A stretch of DNA of 64,000 nucleotides from the NCBI GenBank assembly GCA_047459075.1, contig VSCH01000003.1, positions 57,449 through 121,448 on the forward strand, given 5' to 3'. This document shows positions 31,792-40,905 of the stretch, piece after piece. Origin of the DNA: ZC4RG19 sp017577565 (GTDB taxonomy: Bacteria; Actinomycetota; Acidimicrobiia; Acidimicrobiales; VFJN01). The position numbers and the translations under genes were made by a program. The first letter of the stretch is position 1. Each line of letters starts with the position of its first letter. Under the pieces are notes generated by a model, which worked only from the letters and a program-made list of their open reading frames with translations, ran no database searches and was not told the origin of the DNA.

Positions 31792-32808
31792 ATGCCGAGC
31801 TACGTCACGGCCACGGTCACCGAGGTGCTGAGCGAGCGGCCGGGGCTGCAACGGGTGGTCACCGACGCCGGTCGCGCCTACGTGCTCACCGACGTGGTCG
31901 GGCCGGTCACGGTCGGCGACCAGGTCGTGCTCAACACGACCGCGGTCGAGCTGGGCCTCGGCACCGGCGGCTGGCACGTCGTGCACTGGAACCTGGCCCG
32001 CGACGCCTGGTCGCGGCCGGGCGGCGGCCACATCATGAAGGTCCGCTACACCAGCCTGCAGCACGACGCCGGCGCCGCCGAGGAGCACCACCCCGACCTG
32101 CCGTCGACCGTGCGGGGCCTGCCCGTCGTGGTCTGCTCGCTGCACAGCCAGGTGGGGGTCGTGGCCGCCGTGGCCCGCCACCTGGCCCCGGAGGCCCGCA
32201 TCGCCTACGTCATGACCGACGGGGCCGCCCTGCCGCTGGCGCTGAGCGACCTCGTGCACGAGCTGCGGACCCGGGGGATCGTCGACACCACGGTCACGGC
32301 CGGGCACGCCTTCGGCGGCGACCTCGAGGCGGTGGCCGTGCCGTCCGCCCTGGCGCTGGCCCGGCACGTGGCCGGCGCCGACCTGGTCGTCGTCGGCATG
32401 GGGCCCGGGGTCGTCGGCACCGCGTCGTCGCTCGGGACCTCGGCCGTCGAGGTGGCCGGGATCGTCGACGCCGCCGACCGCATGGGCGCCCGGGTGGCCC
32501 TCTGCGCCCGGGTCTCCGGCGCGGACCCCCGCGACCGCCACCGGGGCGTCAGCCACCACGTCCGCACGATCCTCGGGCTCGCCGCCGTGCGCCCCGAGCT
32601 GCCGCTGCCGCCGTCCCTGGCCCACGAGCTGGTGGGCGCGACGCCGATCGAGGGCCCCGACGCGGCCGCGGTGCTCGAGCAGCTCGGGCTGGCCGTCACG
32701 ACGATGGGGCGGGGCCCGGCGGACGACCCGCCGTTCTTCGCCGCCGCCTCGTCGGCCGGCGCGTGGGCCGCCGCGGCGGTGGGGCAGGTGTCGGGCGCCG
32801 CCAAGTAG
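31792..32808 (+). CDS. DUF3866-family protein
   Basis: A 338-residue soluble protein I place in DUF3866 from its pattern: an N-terminal beta domain with VVTDAGRAYVLTDVVGPVTV and VVLNTTAVELGLGTGGWHVV, a central HIMKVRYTSLQ, then a Rossmann-like part (VVVCSLHSQVGVVAAVARHL, IAYVMTDGAALPLALSDLVH, GADLVVVGMGPGVVGTAS). Function unknown; it regularly lies near pafA/pafBC in actinobacteria as far as I recall. Its TAG stop is also the first half of a TAGCCT promoter hexamer for pafB. Confidence 0.8.
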   Translation: MPSYVTATVTEVLSERPGLQRVVTDAGRAYVLTDVVGPVTVGDQVVLNTTAVELGLGTGGWHVVHWNLARDAWSRPGGGHIMKVRYTSLQHDAGAAEEHHPDLPSTVRGLPVVVCSLHSQVGVVAAVARHLAPEARIAYVMTDGAALPLALSDLVHELRTRGIVDTTVTAGHAFGGDLEAVAVPSALALARHVAGADLVVVGMGPGVVGTASSLGTSAVEVAGIVDAADRMGARVALCARVSGADPRDRHRGVSHHVRTILGLAAVRPELPLPPSLAHELVGATPIEGPDAAAVLEQLGLAVTTMGRGPADDPPFFAAASSAGAWAAAAVGQVSGAAK

Positions 32809-32811
32809 CCT
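32806..32811 (+). promoter_or_regulatory. Leaderless-type -10 (TAGCCT) of pafB
   Basis: The first three bases are the stop codon of the gene upstream; it ends 9 nt before the pafB ATG. Confidence 0.5.
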
Positions 32812-32820
32812 CGGGGCCCG

Positions 32821-33753
32821 ATGTCGGCGGCGAAGCTGGAACGGCTGCTCAACCTGACGGCCCTGCTCCTGGCGACGCCGCGGCCGGTGTCCGCGGAGGA
32901 GATCCACGAGCGGCTCCGCGAGCACTACGCGGAGGACGCCGACGCGTTCCGGCGGGCGTTCGAGCGGGACAAGGACGCCCTCCGCAGCATGGGCGTCCCG
33001 ATCGTGGTCGAGACCGTCCCCGGGGTGGTGCCGGCCGTCGACGGCTACCGCATCCCCCGCGACCGCTACTACCTGCGCGACCCCGGGCTCACCCCCGAGG
33101 AGCTGGCGGCGCTGCGCCTGGCGGCGTCGGTCGTGCGCCTCGAGGGGCTGTCCGCCCGCGACGCGCTGATGAAGCTCGGCGGGTTCGTGGGCGAGGGCGA
33201 CGAGGGCCTCGGGCTCAGCGTCGACAGCCTGCCCGCCGCCGGCGTGGCCCCGCTGTTCGGCGCCATCACCGACCGCCACCCCGTCCGGTTCCGCTACCGG
33301 GGCCGGGACCGGACCGTCGACCCCTACCGCCTCGACTTCGCCCGGGGCCGGTGGTACCTGAGCGGCCACGACCACACCCGGGGCGCCGACCGCCTGTTCC
33401 GCCTGGACCGCCTGGAGAGCCCGATCGAGGTGCTGGCCGACCGCACGTTCGAGCGCCCGCCGGTGCCGCAGCCGGGCCTGCCCCTCGACCCCTGGCTGCT
33501 CGGGGAGGGCGAGCCCACCGAGGCCCGCGTGCTCGTCGACGCGGCCCAGGCGCCGTGGATCGTGCAGCACCTCGGCCCCGACTCGGTGGTGGAGGAGCGG
33601 CCCGACGGCTCGGTGGTCGTCACCATGACGGTGACGAACGTCGAGAACTTCCGGTCGTTCGTGCTGACGTTCCTCGACCACGCCGAGGTCCTCGACCCGC
33701 CCGAGCTGCGCGACGACCTGGTCGCCTGGCTCGAGCGCCAGGTGGCCGCGTGA
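32821..33753 (+). CDS. pafB: WYL-domain DNA-damage regulator PafB
   Basis: A 310-residue transcription activator subunit: winged HTH (~1-60, KLERLLNLTALLLATPRPVS), WYL domain (~150-220, FRYRGRDRTVDPYRLDFARG, RWYLSGHDHTRG), and a C-terminal WCX extension (~240-305). With PafC it activates the RecA-independent DNA damage response in mycobacteria, possibly on binding single-stranded DNA. Overlaps pafC by 4 nt. Confidence 0.93.
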   Translation: MSAAKLERLLNLTALLLATPRPVSAEEIHERLREHYAEDADAFRRAFERDKDALRSMGVPIVVETVPGVVPAVDGYRIPRDRYYLRDPGLTPEELAALRLAASVVRLEGLSARDALMKLGGFVGEGDEGLGLSVDSLPAAGVAPLFGAITDRHPVRFRYRGRDRTVDPYRLDFARGRWYLSGHDHTRGADRLFRLDRLESPIEVLADRTFERPPVPQPGLPLDPWLLGEGEPTEARVLVDAAQAPWIVQHLGPDSVVEERPDGSVVVTMTVTNVENFRSFVLTFLDHAEVLDPPELRDDLVAWLERQVAA

Positions 33754-34724
33754 GCGGGCGGCGGGCACCCGCGGCGCGCACCTCGGCGTCCGACCGGGTG
33801 GCGCGCCTGCTGGCCATCGTGCCGTGGATCGCGGCGAACGACGGCCCGACGCTCGACGAGGTCAGCGCCCGCTTCGGGGTGCCCCGGGCCAAGCTCGAGG
33901 AGGACCTGCAGGTCCTGGCCATGGTCGGGCTCCCGCCCTACACGCCCGACACGCTCATCGAGGTCGTCATGGAGGGCGGCCGGGTGTGGCTGCGGTTCGC
34001 AGACGTGTTCGCCCGGCCGCTGCACCTCACCCCGGAGCAGGCGCTCGCCCTGGTGGCGGCCGGCACGGCGTCCCGGGCGCTGCCCGGGAGCGACCCCGAC
34101 GGGCCCCTCGCCTCGGCCCTGGCCAAGCTGGCCGACGTGCTCGGCATCGACCCGACCGAGGCGGTGTCGGTGCGGCTGGGCGAGAGCCGGCCCGACGTGC
34201 TCGACGCCCTCCGGACCGCGGTGGCCGAGGGGCGGCAGGTGCGCATCGACTACTACTCCTACGGCCGCGACGAGCGCACCACCCGCGTCGTCGACCCCCA
34301 CGCCGTGTTCGCCCACCAGGGGGCGTGGTACCTGCGGGGTTGGTGCCACCTCGCACGGGACCGGCGGGTCTTCCGGGTCGACCGGATCGTCGAGGCCACG
34401 GTGCTGGACGAGCCGGTCGAGCGGCCGGGGGCGCCGGAGGAGGGGGCGGACGACCCCTTCGAGCTCGGTCCCGACGTGCCGCGGGTCACCCTCGAGCTCG
34501 ACCCGTCGGCCCGGTGGGTCGTCGAGACGTACCCGGTCGACGCCGTCGAGGAGCTCGGCGAGGGCCGGCTGCGGGTGCGCCTGGCGGTGGCGGCGACGCC
34601 GTGGCTCGAGCGGCTGCTCGTGCGGCTGGGGCCCGCCGCCCGGGTGGTGGCCGCCGACGACCCGGCGCTGGCCGAGGCCGGCGTCCGGGCCGCCCGTCGC
34701 ATCCTCGCCCGCTACCGGCGATGA
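33750..34724 (+). CDS. pafC: WYL-domain DNA-damage regulator PafC
   Basis: A 324-residue partner of PafB with the same order: HTH (~15-65, ARLLAIVPWIAANDGPTLDE), WYL domain (~165-235, VRIDYYSYGRDERTTRVVDP ... GAWYLRGWCHLARDRRVFR) and WCX extension. GTG start within the pafB stop codon supports equimolar production. The two proteins are separate here, not fused as in some other actinobacteria. Confidence 0.93.
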   Translation: MSGRRAPAARTSASDRVARLLAIVPWIAANDGPTLDEVSARFGVPRAKLEEDLQVLAMVGLPPYTPDTLIEVVMEGGRVWLRFADVFARPLHLTPEQALALVAAGTASRALPGSDPDGPLASALAKLADVLGIDPTEAVSVRLGESRPDVLDALRTAVAEGRQVRIDYYSYGRDERTTRVVDPHAVFAHQGAWYLRGWCHLARDRRVFRVDRIVEATVLDEPVERPGAPEEGADDPFELGPDVPRVTLELDPSARWVVETYPVDAVEELGEGRLRVRLAVAATPWLERLLVRLGPAARVVAADDPALAEAGVRAARRILARYRR

Positions 34725-34774
34725 CCTCCCGGCGGACGCGGCGCGCGCTCCCGCCCACCGGCCGGGCCTCGCGC

Positions 34775-34780
34775 TAGCCT
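34775..34780 (+). promoter_or_regulatory. Leaderless-type -10 (TAGCCT) of lepB
   Basis: TAGCCT ends 10 nt before the lepB GTG. Confidence 0.45.
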
Positions 34781-34790
34781 CCACGGCGCC

Positions 34791-35525
34791 GTGCGTGACG
34801 TCTCTCCCCAACACGGGCTGCCCGGCGACGACCGGGACGGGTCCCCGCCGGCCGACCCCGCCGCGCGGCGGCGCACGGGTCCCCGGCACCTCGCCCGCGA
34901 CCGCGGCCCGCGCCGGCGCGACCCCGACGCCGACGCCGACCGCACCGCGGACGACGCCGACGGCGCGGAGGACGACGGGAAGGAACCCCGGCACGGTCCG
35001 TGGCGGGCCGTCCTCGAGTGGGTCGCGGTCATCGGCTGCGGCGTGCTCATCGCCCTGGCCGCCCAGACGTTCCTCGTCCAGGCGTTCTGGATCCCGTCGC
35101 CGTCGATGGCCCCGACGCTCGAGGTCGGCGACCGGGTGCTGGTCAACAAGCTCGCCTACCGGGCCCACGAGGTGCGCCGCGGCGACCTCGTCGTCTTCGA
35201 GCGCCCGCCGAACGCCTCCAACGGCCAGGAGGACGAGATCAAGGACCTGATCAAGCGGGTCATCGCCGTCGAGGGCGACACGATCGAGGCCTACGAGGGG
35301 GAGGTCTACGTCAACGGCGAGCGGATCGAGGAGCCCTACCTCGCCGAGGGCACCGTGACCGAGAACCTGCCCCGGCAGGTCGTGCCCGAGGGCAAGGTCT
35401 TCGTCATGGGCGACAACCGCTCGAACAGCGAGGACAGCCGGGTCTTCGGCGCCATCGACGAGGACACGATCATCGGGCGCGCCTTCGTGAAGGTCATGCC
35501 GCTCTCCGACCTGGGGTGGCTGTGA
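34791..35525 (+). CDS. lepB: Type I signal peptidase
   Basis: A 244-residue membrane peptidase that cleaves signal peptides of exported proteins. An unusually long charged N-terminal cytoplasmic region (~1-70, Asp/Arg rich) precedes one membrane helix (~76-95). Catalytic Ser105 lies in IPSPSMAPTL and Lys155 in LIKRVIAVEGD; box E is MGDNRSNSEDSR. It ends 5 nt from the convergent glpQ stop. It sits close to the tat genes, so two export functions cluster. Confidence 0.94.
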   Translation: MRDVSPQHGLPGDDRDGSPPADPAARRRTGPRHLARDRGPRRRDPDADADRTADDADGAEDDGKEPRHGPWRAVLEWVAVIGCGVLIALAAQTFLVQAFWIPSPSMAPTLEVGDRVLVNKLAYRAHEVRRGDLVVFERPPNASNGQEDEIKDLIKRVIAVEGDTIEAYEGEVYVNGERIEEPYLAEGTVTENLPRQVVPEGKVFVMGDNRSNSEDSRVFGAIDEDTIIGRAFVKVMPLSDLGWL

Positions 35526-35530
35526 CCCGG

Positions 35531-36256
35531 TCAGACGACCTCCGGGTAGGCGGCCAGCACCGCGTCGACCATGCGGTCCACGTGGTCGCTGTAGACGCCG
35601 TCGATGCCGAGGTCGATGAGCTCGGCGAGCACGCGGGGTGTCTGGGCGTCCCACCCGAAGGCCAGCACGTCGAAGCGGTGGAACAGGGTGGTGAGCCCGC
35701 CGGTCCAGTCCGAGTGGTGCATGTTGATGGCGTCCACCCCGTGCGAGGCCAGGGTGGCCGCCCGCCGCTCCGGGCCCTCCCGGATGCGGTCGAGCCGGGT
35801 CGAGTCGACGAGCCGGACCTCGTCGCTCAGGCGCCGCCACTCGGCGACCTGCTCCCAGCGGGGGTGGCAGAGCCAGAGCCGGCCGACGGCCCCGTCGCCC
35901 GCGGCCCGGGCCACGGCGAGCACCGCGTCGACCGCGGCCGGGTCCTTGACGTCGAGCGACAGCTGCATGCCGGTGCCGCACGCCTCGTACAGCTCGGCCA
36001 GCGTCGGGATGTGGGGCGGCAGCTGGTCGCGGCGCAGCGAGGCGATGCGCCGGCGCCGGACCCGGCCGACGACGCCGTCGTGGTCGAGCACGGGCTCGCC
36101 GTCGGCGGTCAGCCAGACGTCGCTCTCGAGCCCCGTGGCGCCCAGGCGGAGCGCCAGGGTGAACGCCTCGAGGGTGTTCTCGGGGGCGTGGGCGCGGGCG
36201 CCCCGGTGGGCGAACGCGTACGGCGGACGGATGGTTGCGGGTACACGGGTACCCAT
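35531..36256 (-). CDS. glpQ: Glycerophosphodiester phosphodiesterase
   Basis: A 241-residue TIM-barrel enzyme releasing alcohols from glycerophosphodiesters. Motifs: AHRGARAHAPENTLEAF (catalytic His17 and Arg18), GLESDVWLTADGEPVLDHD (metal-binding Glu/Asp and second His), SLDVKD, and a C-terminal GIDGVYSDHVDRM. There is no signal peptide, so it is cytoplasmic. ATG start at 36256, 93 nt from the divergent zinc-ribbon gene, with a perfect palindrome between them. Confidence 0.92.
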   Translation of the reverse strand: MGTRVPATIRPPYAFAHRGARAHAPENTLEAFTLALRLGATGLESDVWLTADGEPVLDHDGVVGRVRRRRIASLRRDQLPPHIPTLAELYEACGTGMQLSLDVKDPAAVDAVLAVARAAGDGAVGRLWLCHPRWEQVAEWRRLSDEVRLVDSTRLDRIREGPERRAATLASHGVDAINMHHSDWTGGLTTLFHRFDVLAFGWDAQTPRVLAELIDLGIDGVYSDHVDRMVDAVLAAYPEVV

Positions 36257-36278
36257 GACGGGCGACTCCGGAGCCAGA

Positions 36279-36292
36279 TGTTCGGCCGAACA
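36279..36292. promoter_or_regulatory. 14-bp perfect palindrome in the glpQ / zinc-ribbon divergent region
   Basis: TGTTCGGCCGAACA, 23 nt before the glpQ start and 57 nt before the divergent gene. A perfect dyad in a divergent promoter region is a likely operator; the binding protein is unknown. Confidence 0.5.
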
Positions 36293-36349
36293 GCGTCATA
36301 TTGGCGCGCACGACCGCTCTCATCGGGTAGAGCCCCCGGAAGGAGAGTC

Positions 36350-36691
36350 ATGGCGACCTTGATCCGAGCCACCTGCAGCACCTGTGGAGACGTCGAGCTG
36401 GGCACCGGAGAGCTGGTCGTCCGCTTGTGCGAGGACACCGAGGCCGGCACCTACGTGTTCCGCTGCCCGGCCTGCACGCGCCCCGTCGTCCGCCCCGCCG
36501 ACCGCCCCACGATCGACCTGCTGGTCGCGTCCGGGTGCCGCCTCGAGGTCTGGCGCACCCCCGCCGAGCTGCAGGAGGAGCGGCCCGCCGGCCGGCCCTT
36601 CACCCACGACGACCTCATCGACTTCCACGAGACCCTCGCCGGCGACGGGTGGTTCGAGGACCTGCTCGCCGCCCACCGCCGCCGCCGCTGA
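36350..36691 (+). CDS. Small zinc-ribbon protein
   Basis: A 113-residue protein starting behind GGAAGGAGA. The N-terminal ribbon has two CxxC pairs (RATCSTCGDVELGTG and FRCPACTRPVV); the C-terminal half is helical (FTHDDLIDFHETLAGDGWFE). The last part resembles acidimicrobial unknowns of similar size. It may bind nucleic acid or protein; no family recognised. It runs into the following microprotein and tat genes on the same strand. Confidence 0.75.
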   Translation: MATLIRATCSTCGDVELGTGELVVRLCEDTEAGTYVFRCPACTRPVVRPADRPTIDLLVASGCRLEVWRTPAELQEERPAGRPFTHDDLIDFHETLAGDGWFEDLLAAHRRRR

Positions 36692-36710
36692 CCGCCGACC
36701 GCCCCGCGCC

Positions 36711-36716
36711 TAGGGT
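36711..36716 (+). promoter_or_regulatory. Leaderless-type -10 (TAGGGT)
   Basis: Ends 6 nt before the GTG of the 74-residue membrane protein at 36723. Confidence 0.5.
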
Positions 36717-36722
36717 CGGGCC

Positions 36723-36947
36723 GTGAGCCTCCTCTGGGCCGTCCCGGTCGTCGCCGCCGCCGTGGCCACCGCCGTCGTCGCCGCCCGGGCCCGGGCGATC
36801 GAGGACGAGGCGGCGGGCGCCGCCGCCGACCTCCGCCGCCTCGGCGAGCTGCGCCGCCCCCTGCAGGCCGTGCAGGCGATGCTCCGGGAGACCGACGTCC
36901 TCGCCACCGAGTTCCGCCACCGCCACGGCACCGGTCCCGAGCCCTGA
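36723..36947 (+). CDS. 74-residue single-pass membrane protein
   Basis: An N-terminal helix (LLWAVPVVAAAVATAVVAAR) acts as membrane anchor or uncleaved signal; the rest is a charged amphipathic helix (DLRRLGELRRPLQAVQAML) ending RHRHGTGPEP. It precedes tatB by 32 nt. The topology is TatA-like in outline, but the hinge and Phe-Gly motifs are absent. Unknown function. Confidence 0.65.
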   Translation: MSLLWAVPVVAAAVATAVVAARARAIEDEAAGAAADLRRLGELRRPLQAVQAMLRETDVLATEFRHRHGTGPEP

Positions 36948-36966
36948 TCCCGGGCCGGCCGCCTTC

Positions 36967-36972
36967 TACACT
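36967..36972 (+). promoter_or_regulatory. Leaderless-type -10 (TACACT) of tatB
   Basis: Ends 7 nt before the tatB ATG. Confidence 0.5.
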
Positions 36973-36979
36973 CGTCCAC

Positions 36980-37420
36980 ATGTTCAACGTCGGCGGCGGT
37001 GAGCTGCTCGTGATCCTGCTGATCGCGCTCATCGTCCTCGGGCCCGAGCGGCTGCCCCACGGCGCGCGCCAGGTCGGCCGGGCGTTGGGCGAGCTCCGCC
37101 GCATCTCCTCGAGCTTCCAGCAGGAGCTGCGCGAGGCGCTCGAGGACGACCCGTCCGTCACCGGCCGCCGCGCCGAGTCCGTGCCGCTCGGCGCCACCGT
37201 GGCCGACGCCCAGCGCCCCGGGGGTCAGGGCCGTGCCGGCGCCGACCGGTCGCGCCCGGCGCTGGCCCCGGTCCACGACGGGGACGACCGCCCCGCGGTG
37301 CCGCCCGCGGTCGCCGCGGCCATCGAGGAGGTCACCGCCCCGCCGGCCGCCGACCCCGGACCGGCCGCCCCACCCGCCGGCGCGGACGAGGACGCCGGCG
37401 ACGAGCGTGCGGCCTCCTGA
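36980..37420 (+). CDS. tatB: Twin-arginine translocase subunit TatB
   Basis: A 146-residue Tat component. MFNVGGGELLVILLIALIVLG is the short membrane helix with Glu8, typical of TatB; GPERLP forms the hinge, followed by the amphipathic helix HGARQVGRALGELRRISSSF and a disordered Pro/Ala tail. TatB with TatC forms the receptor for folded twin-arginine proteins. A separate tatA is not in the window. tatC follows at 27 nt. Confidence 0.88.
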   Translation: MFNVGGGELLVILLIALIVLGPERLPHGARQVGRALGELRRISSSFQQELREALEDDPSVTGRRAESVPLGATVADAQRPGGQGRAGADRSRPALAPVHDGDDRPAVPPAVAAAIEEVTAPPAADPGPAAPPAGADEDAGDERAAS

Positions 37421-37447
37421 CCCCGCCCGCCCCGGGGCCGCCCGCCG

Positions 37448-38221
37448 ATGAGCGCCCAGCCCTCACCCGAGACCGGCATGACGCTGGTCGAGCACTTGGC
37501 GGAGCTGCGCCACCGCCTGATCGTCTGCGTCGTCGCCGTCGGCGTCGGCATGGTCGTCGGGTTCGTCCTCTACGACTGGATCTTCGACTTCCTGCTCGCC
37601 CCCTACAAGGACGTCGTCCGCGGCGACCCGTCGGCGGGCGCCATCGGCGAGAACCTGCTCCAGACAGACCCGCTGGAGGGCTTCGCCGTGCGCATGAAGA
37701 CCTCGGCCTACGCCGGGGTCGCCCTGGCCATGCCGGTCATCCTCTGGCAGATCTGGCGGTTCGTCACCCCCGGCCTCTACGAGCACGAGCGCCGCTACGC
37801 GGTCCCGTTCGTCACCTCGGCGCTGGTCCTGTTCGTGCTCGGCGCCACCCTCGCCTACTTCACGCTGCCCCGGGCGCTGGACTTCCTCGTCGACATCGGG
37901 GGCGACGACCTGGTCACCGCCTTCTCGCCGGGGAAGTACTTCCAGATGGTGACCTACATGATGCTGGCGTTCGGCGTCGGGTTCGAGTTCCCGATCGTGC
38001 TGATCTTCCTGCAGCTCGCCGGCATCGTGGAGCCCGCGACCCTGCGCCGCGTCCGGCGCTACGCGATCGTCGGCATCTGCATCCTCGTCGCCGTCATCAC
38101 GCCCTCGGGCGACCCGATCAGCATGCTGATGCTCTCGGCGCCGATGGTCCTGTTCTACGAGGCCGCCATCCTGATCGGCGTGGTGCTCCTCAAGCGGCAG
38201 GCGGCGAAGGCGGGCGGGTGA
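37448..38221 (+). CDS. tatC: Twin-arginine translocase subunit TatC
   Basis: A 257-residue six-helix membrane protein that binds twin-arginine signal peptides. It begins with the conserved MTLVEHLAELRHRLI (signal-peptide contact region); FVTPGLYEHERRYAVPF and FGVGFEFPIVLIFLQLAGIV, with the membrane-embedded Glu, are diagnostic. It overlaps helY by 4 nt. Confidence 0.96.
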   Translation: MSAQPSPETGMTLVEHLAELRHRLIVCVVAVGVGMVVGFVLYDWIFDFLLAPYKDVVRGDPSAGAIGENLLQTDPLEGFAVRMKTSAYAGVALAMPVILWQIWRFVTPGLYEHERRYAVPFVTSALVLFVLGATLAYFTLPRALDFLVDIGGDDLVTAFSPGKYFQMVTYMMLAFGVGFEFPIVLIFLQLAGIVEPATLRRVRRYAIVGICILVAVITPSGDPISMLMLSAPMVLFYEAAILIGVVLLKRQAAKAGG

Positions 38222-40905
38222 GCGCGGCCACGCCCCGGTCCGACGGCGTCGGGGCGGGCGGCCACGGCCACCCGTTCGAGCTGGACGAGTTCCAGCGGCG
38301 GGCGATCGCGGCCATCGACGAGGGCGCGTCGGTGCTGGTGGCCGCCCCGACGGGCGCCGGCAAGACCGTCGTCGCCGAGCACGCCGTCGACCGGGCGCTC
38401 GCCGAGGGGGGCAAGGCCTTCTACACGACGCCGATCAAGGCGCTGTCGAACCAGAAGTTCGCCGACCTGGCCCGCCGCCACGGGACGCACCGGGTCGGCC
38501 TGCTCACCGGCGACAACAGCATCAACGGCGACGCCCCGGTGGTGGTGATGACCACCGAGGTGCTGCGCAACATGATCTACGCGGCGTCGCCGGCCCTGGA
38601 GGGCCTGCGGTTCGTCGTCCTGGACGAGGTCCACTACCTGCAGGACGAGTACCGGGGGCCGGTGTGGGAGGAGGTGATCATCCACCTGCCGCCGTCGGTC
38701 GCCCTCGTGTGCCTCTCGGCCACCGTCTCCAACGCCGAGGAGGTCGCCGAGTGGCTGACGACCGTGCGGGGCGACACCCGGCTGATCCTGGAGGAGCGAC
38801 GGCCGGTCGAGCTGGAGCACCTCTACCTCGTCGGCGACCGGCAGAGCGAGCGGCCCCGCCTGCTCCCGACGCTGGTCGACGGCCGCCCCAACGAGGAGGC
38901 CGCCCGGCTCGACCACGAGGCGGCTCCCACCCGGGGGTTCCGGCGCAACGCCCACCGCCGCCCCCGCCGCCGGCTCTACACGCCCCGCCGGCCGGAGGTC
39001 ATCGAGCTGCTGCGCGAGCGGGACATGCTGCCGGCGCTCTACTTCATCTTCAGCCGGGCCGGCTGCGAGGACGCGGTCGAGGCCTGCCTCGGCGCCGGGC
39101 TGCGCCTCACCACCCACCAGGAGCGGGCCCGCATCCGGGAGATCGTCGCCGAGCGCACCGCGGCGCTGACCGACGACGACCTCGACGTGCTGGGCTTCGA
39201 CCGCTGGTCGACCGCGCTCGAGCAGGGGCTGGCCGCCCACCACGCCGGGATGGTGCCGCCGTTCAAGGAGACGGTCGAGGCCTGCTTCGTCGAGGGGCTG
39301 GTCAAGGCCGTCTTCGCCACCGAGACGCTGGCCCTCGGCATCAACATGCCGGCGCGGTCGGTGGTCATCGAGCGGCTGACGAAGTTCACCGGCGACGCGC
39401 GGACCTTCCTCACGCCGGGGGAGTACGCCCAGCTCACGGGCCGGGCCGGCCGGCGGGGGATCGACGACGTCGGCTACGGCATCGTCCTGTGGTCGCCGTT
39501 CGTGCCCTTCGAGCAGGTGGCGGCGCTCGTCTCCAGCCGCACCTACGCGCTGCGCTCGGCGTTCCGGCCCACCTACAACATGGCGGCCAACCTGGTGCGC
39601 CGGTGCCCGCCGGCGGACGCCCACCACCTGCTCAACCTGTCCTTCGCCCAGTTCCAGGCCGACCAGGCCGTCGTGCGGCTGGAGGCCCGCATCGAGCAGC
39701 AGGAGGAGCGCCTCGACCTGCTCGAGCGGGAGGCCCGCTGCGACCGGGGCGACGTCCGGGAGTACCGGCGGCTGCGCGAGGCCGAGCGCGAGGAGTCGGC
39801 CCCGACCCCGGCGGTGCGCAGCGCCATCGAGTTCGCCATCGCCCGGCTGCTGCCCGGCGACGTCGTCGACGCCGGCCGCCACCGGCTGGCCGTCCTCTCG
39901 GTCGCCCAGCGGAAGGGCGGCACGCTGCGGCTCCGGGGCGTCGACACCGCCGGCGAGCTGGTCACGGTCCACCCCGACGACCTGCTGGCCCCGCCGGAGC
40001 GGGTGGGCCACATCGACCTCCCCCGGCCGTACCAGCCGAGCAACCGGGCCTTCCAGCACCGGGTGGCCGCCGAGCTGCGGGGCCTCGCCGGCGCGGGCGG
40101 CGACGCCACCCCGGAGCCGGCGCCGCCGTCGGCGACGGCCCGCGCCGTGGCCGAGCACCCCGTCCACGCCTGCCCCGACCGCGACCGCCACCTGCGGGCC
40201 CTCGCCCAGGCCGAGCGCACCCGGCGCGACCTCGAGCGGCTGCGCCGCGACGTGCGGTCGCGCACCGAGTCGCTGGCCCGGCGGTTCGACCGGGTGCTGC
40301 GGCTGCTGGAGGCCTGGGGGTACCTCGACGGCTGGGCCCTGACCCCCCGGGGCGAGCTGCTGGCCCGCACCTACCACGAGTGCGACCTCCTCGTCGCCGA
40401 GGCGATGGCCTCGGGCCTGCTCGACGGCCTCGACGCGCCCGAGCTCGCCGGCCTGGTCTCGTGCTTCACCTACGAACAGCGGGGCCCGGGGCCGGCGCCC
40501 GCGCCGTGGTTCCCGACCCGGCGCCTGCGGGAGCGGTGGGGCCACGTCGAGCAGCTGGCCGCCGAGCTGCGGGCCGACGAGGAGGCCGCCGGCCTGCCCC
40601 CCACCCGGCCGCCCGACCCGGGGTTCGCGGCGCTGGCCCACGCCTGGGCCGCCGGCGAGCCGCTGGGGGAGGTGCTCGGCGACGACGAGCTCTCCGGCGG
40701 CGACTTCGTCCGCAACGTCAAGACACTCATCGACCTGGTGCGCCAGATCGGCGACGTCGCCCCCGACCGGGCGACCGCGCGCACCGCCCGCGCGGCCGCC
40801 GAGGCGCTGCACCGGGGCGTCGTGTCGATCTCCTCGACCCTCGACGAGGTGGTCGGGGCCGACGCCGCCGACGGCACCGGTCGCGTGCCCCGGGACGTGC
40901 CGTGA
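38218..40905 (+). CDS. helY: Ski2-like DEAD/H-box RNA helicase HelY
   Basis: An 895-residue helicase related to Mtr4/Ski2. Motifs: Q-region FELDEFQRRAI, Walker A PTGAGKTVVAEHAV, DEVH (VLDEVHYLQDE), SAT (LSATVSNAEEVAEWL), motif V ATETLALGINMPAR, motif VI QLTGRAGRRGID. A C-terminal region with a KOW-like strand pattern (GDVVDAGRHRLAVL) and a DSHCT-type helical domain follow (~720-880). It probably unwinds structured RNA. Synteny tatC-helY matches mycobacteria. Confidence 0.94.
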   Translation: MSAATPRSDGVGAGGHGHPFELDEFQRRAIAAIDEGASVLVAAPTGAGKTVVAEHAVDRALAEGGKAFYTTPIKALSNQKFADLARRHGTHRVGLLTGDNSINGDAPVVVMTTEVLRNMIYAASPALEGLRFVVLDEVHYLQDEYRGPVWEEVIIHLPPSVALVCLSATVSNAEEVAEWLTTVRGDTRLILEERRPVELEHLYLVGDRQSERPRLLPTLVDGRPNEEAARLDHEAAPTRGFRRNAHRRPRRRLYTPRRPEVIELLRERDMLPALYFIFSRAGCEDAVEACLGAGLRLTTHQERARIREIVAERTAALTDDDLDVLGFDRWSTALEQGLAAHHAGMVPPFKETVEACFVEGLVKAVFATETLALGINMPARSVVIERLTKFTGDARTFLTPGEYAQLTGRAGRRGIDDVGYGIVLWSPFVPFEQVAALVSSRTYALRSAFRPTYNMAANLVRRCPPADAHHLLNLSFAQFQADQAVVRLEARIEQQEERLDLLEREARCDRGDVREYRRLREAEREESAPTPAVRSAIEFAIARLLPGDVVDAGRHRLAVLSVAQRKGGTLRLRGVDTAGELVTVHPDDLLAPPERVGHIDLPRPYQPSNRAFQHRVAAELRGLAGAGGDATPEPAPPSATARAVAEHPVHACPDRDRHLRALAQAERTRRDLERLRRDVRSRTESLARRFDRVLRLLEAWGYLDGWALTPRGELLARTYHECDLLVAEAMASGLLDGLDAPELAGLVSCFTYEQRGPGPAPAPWFPTRRLRERWGHVEQLAAELRADEEAAGLPPTRPPDPGFAALAHAWAAGEPLGEVLGDDELSGGDFVRNVKTLIDLVRQIGDVAPDRATARTARAAAEALHRGVVSISSTLDEVVGADAADGTGRVPRDVP

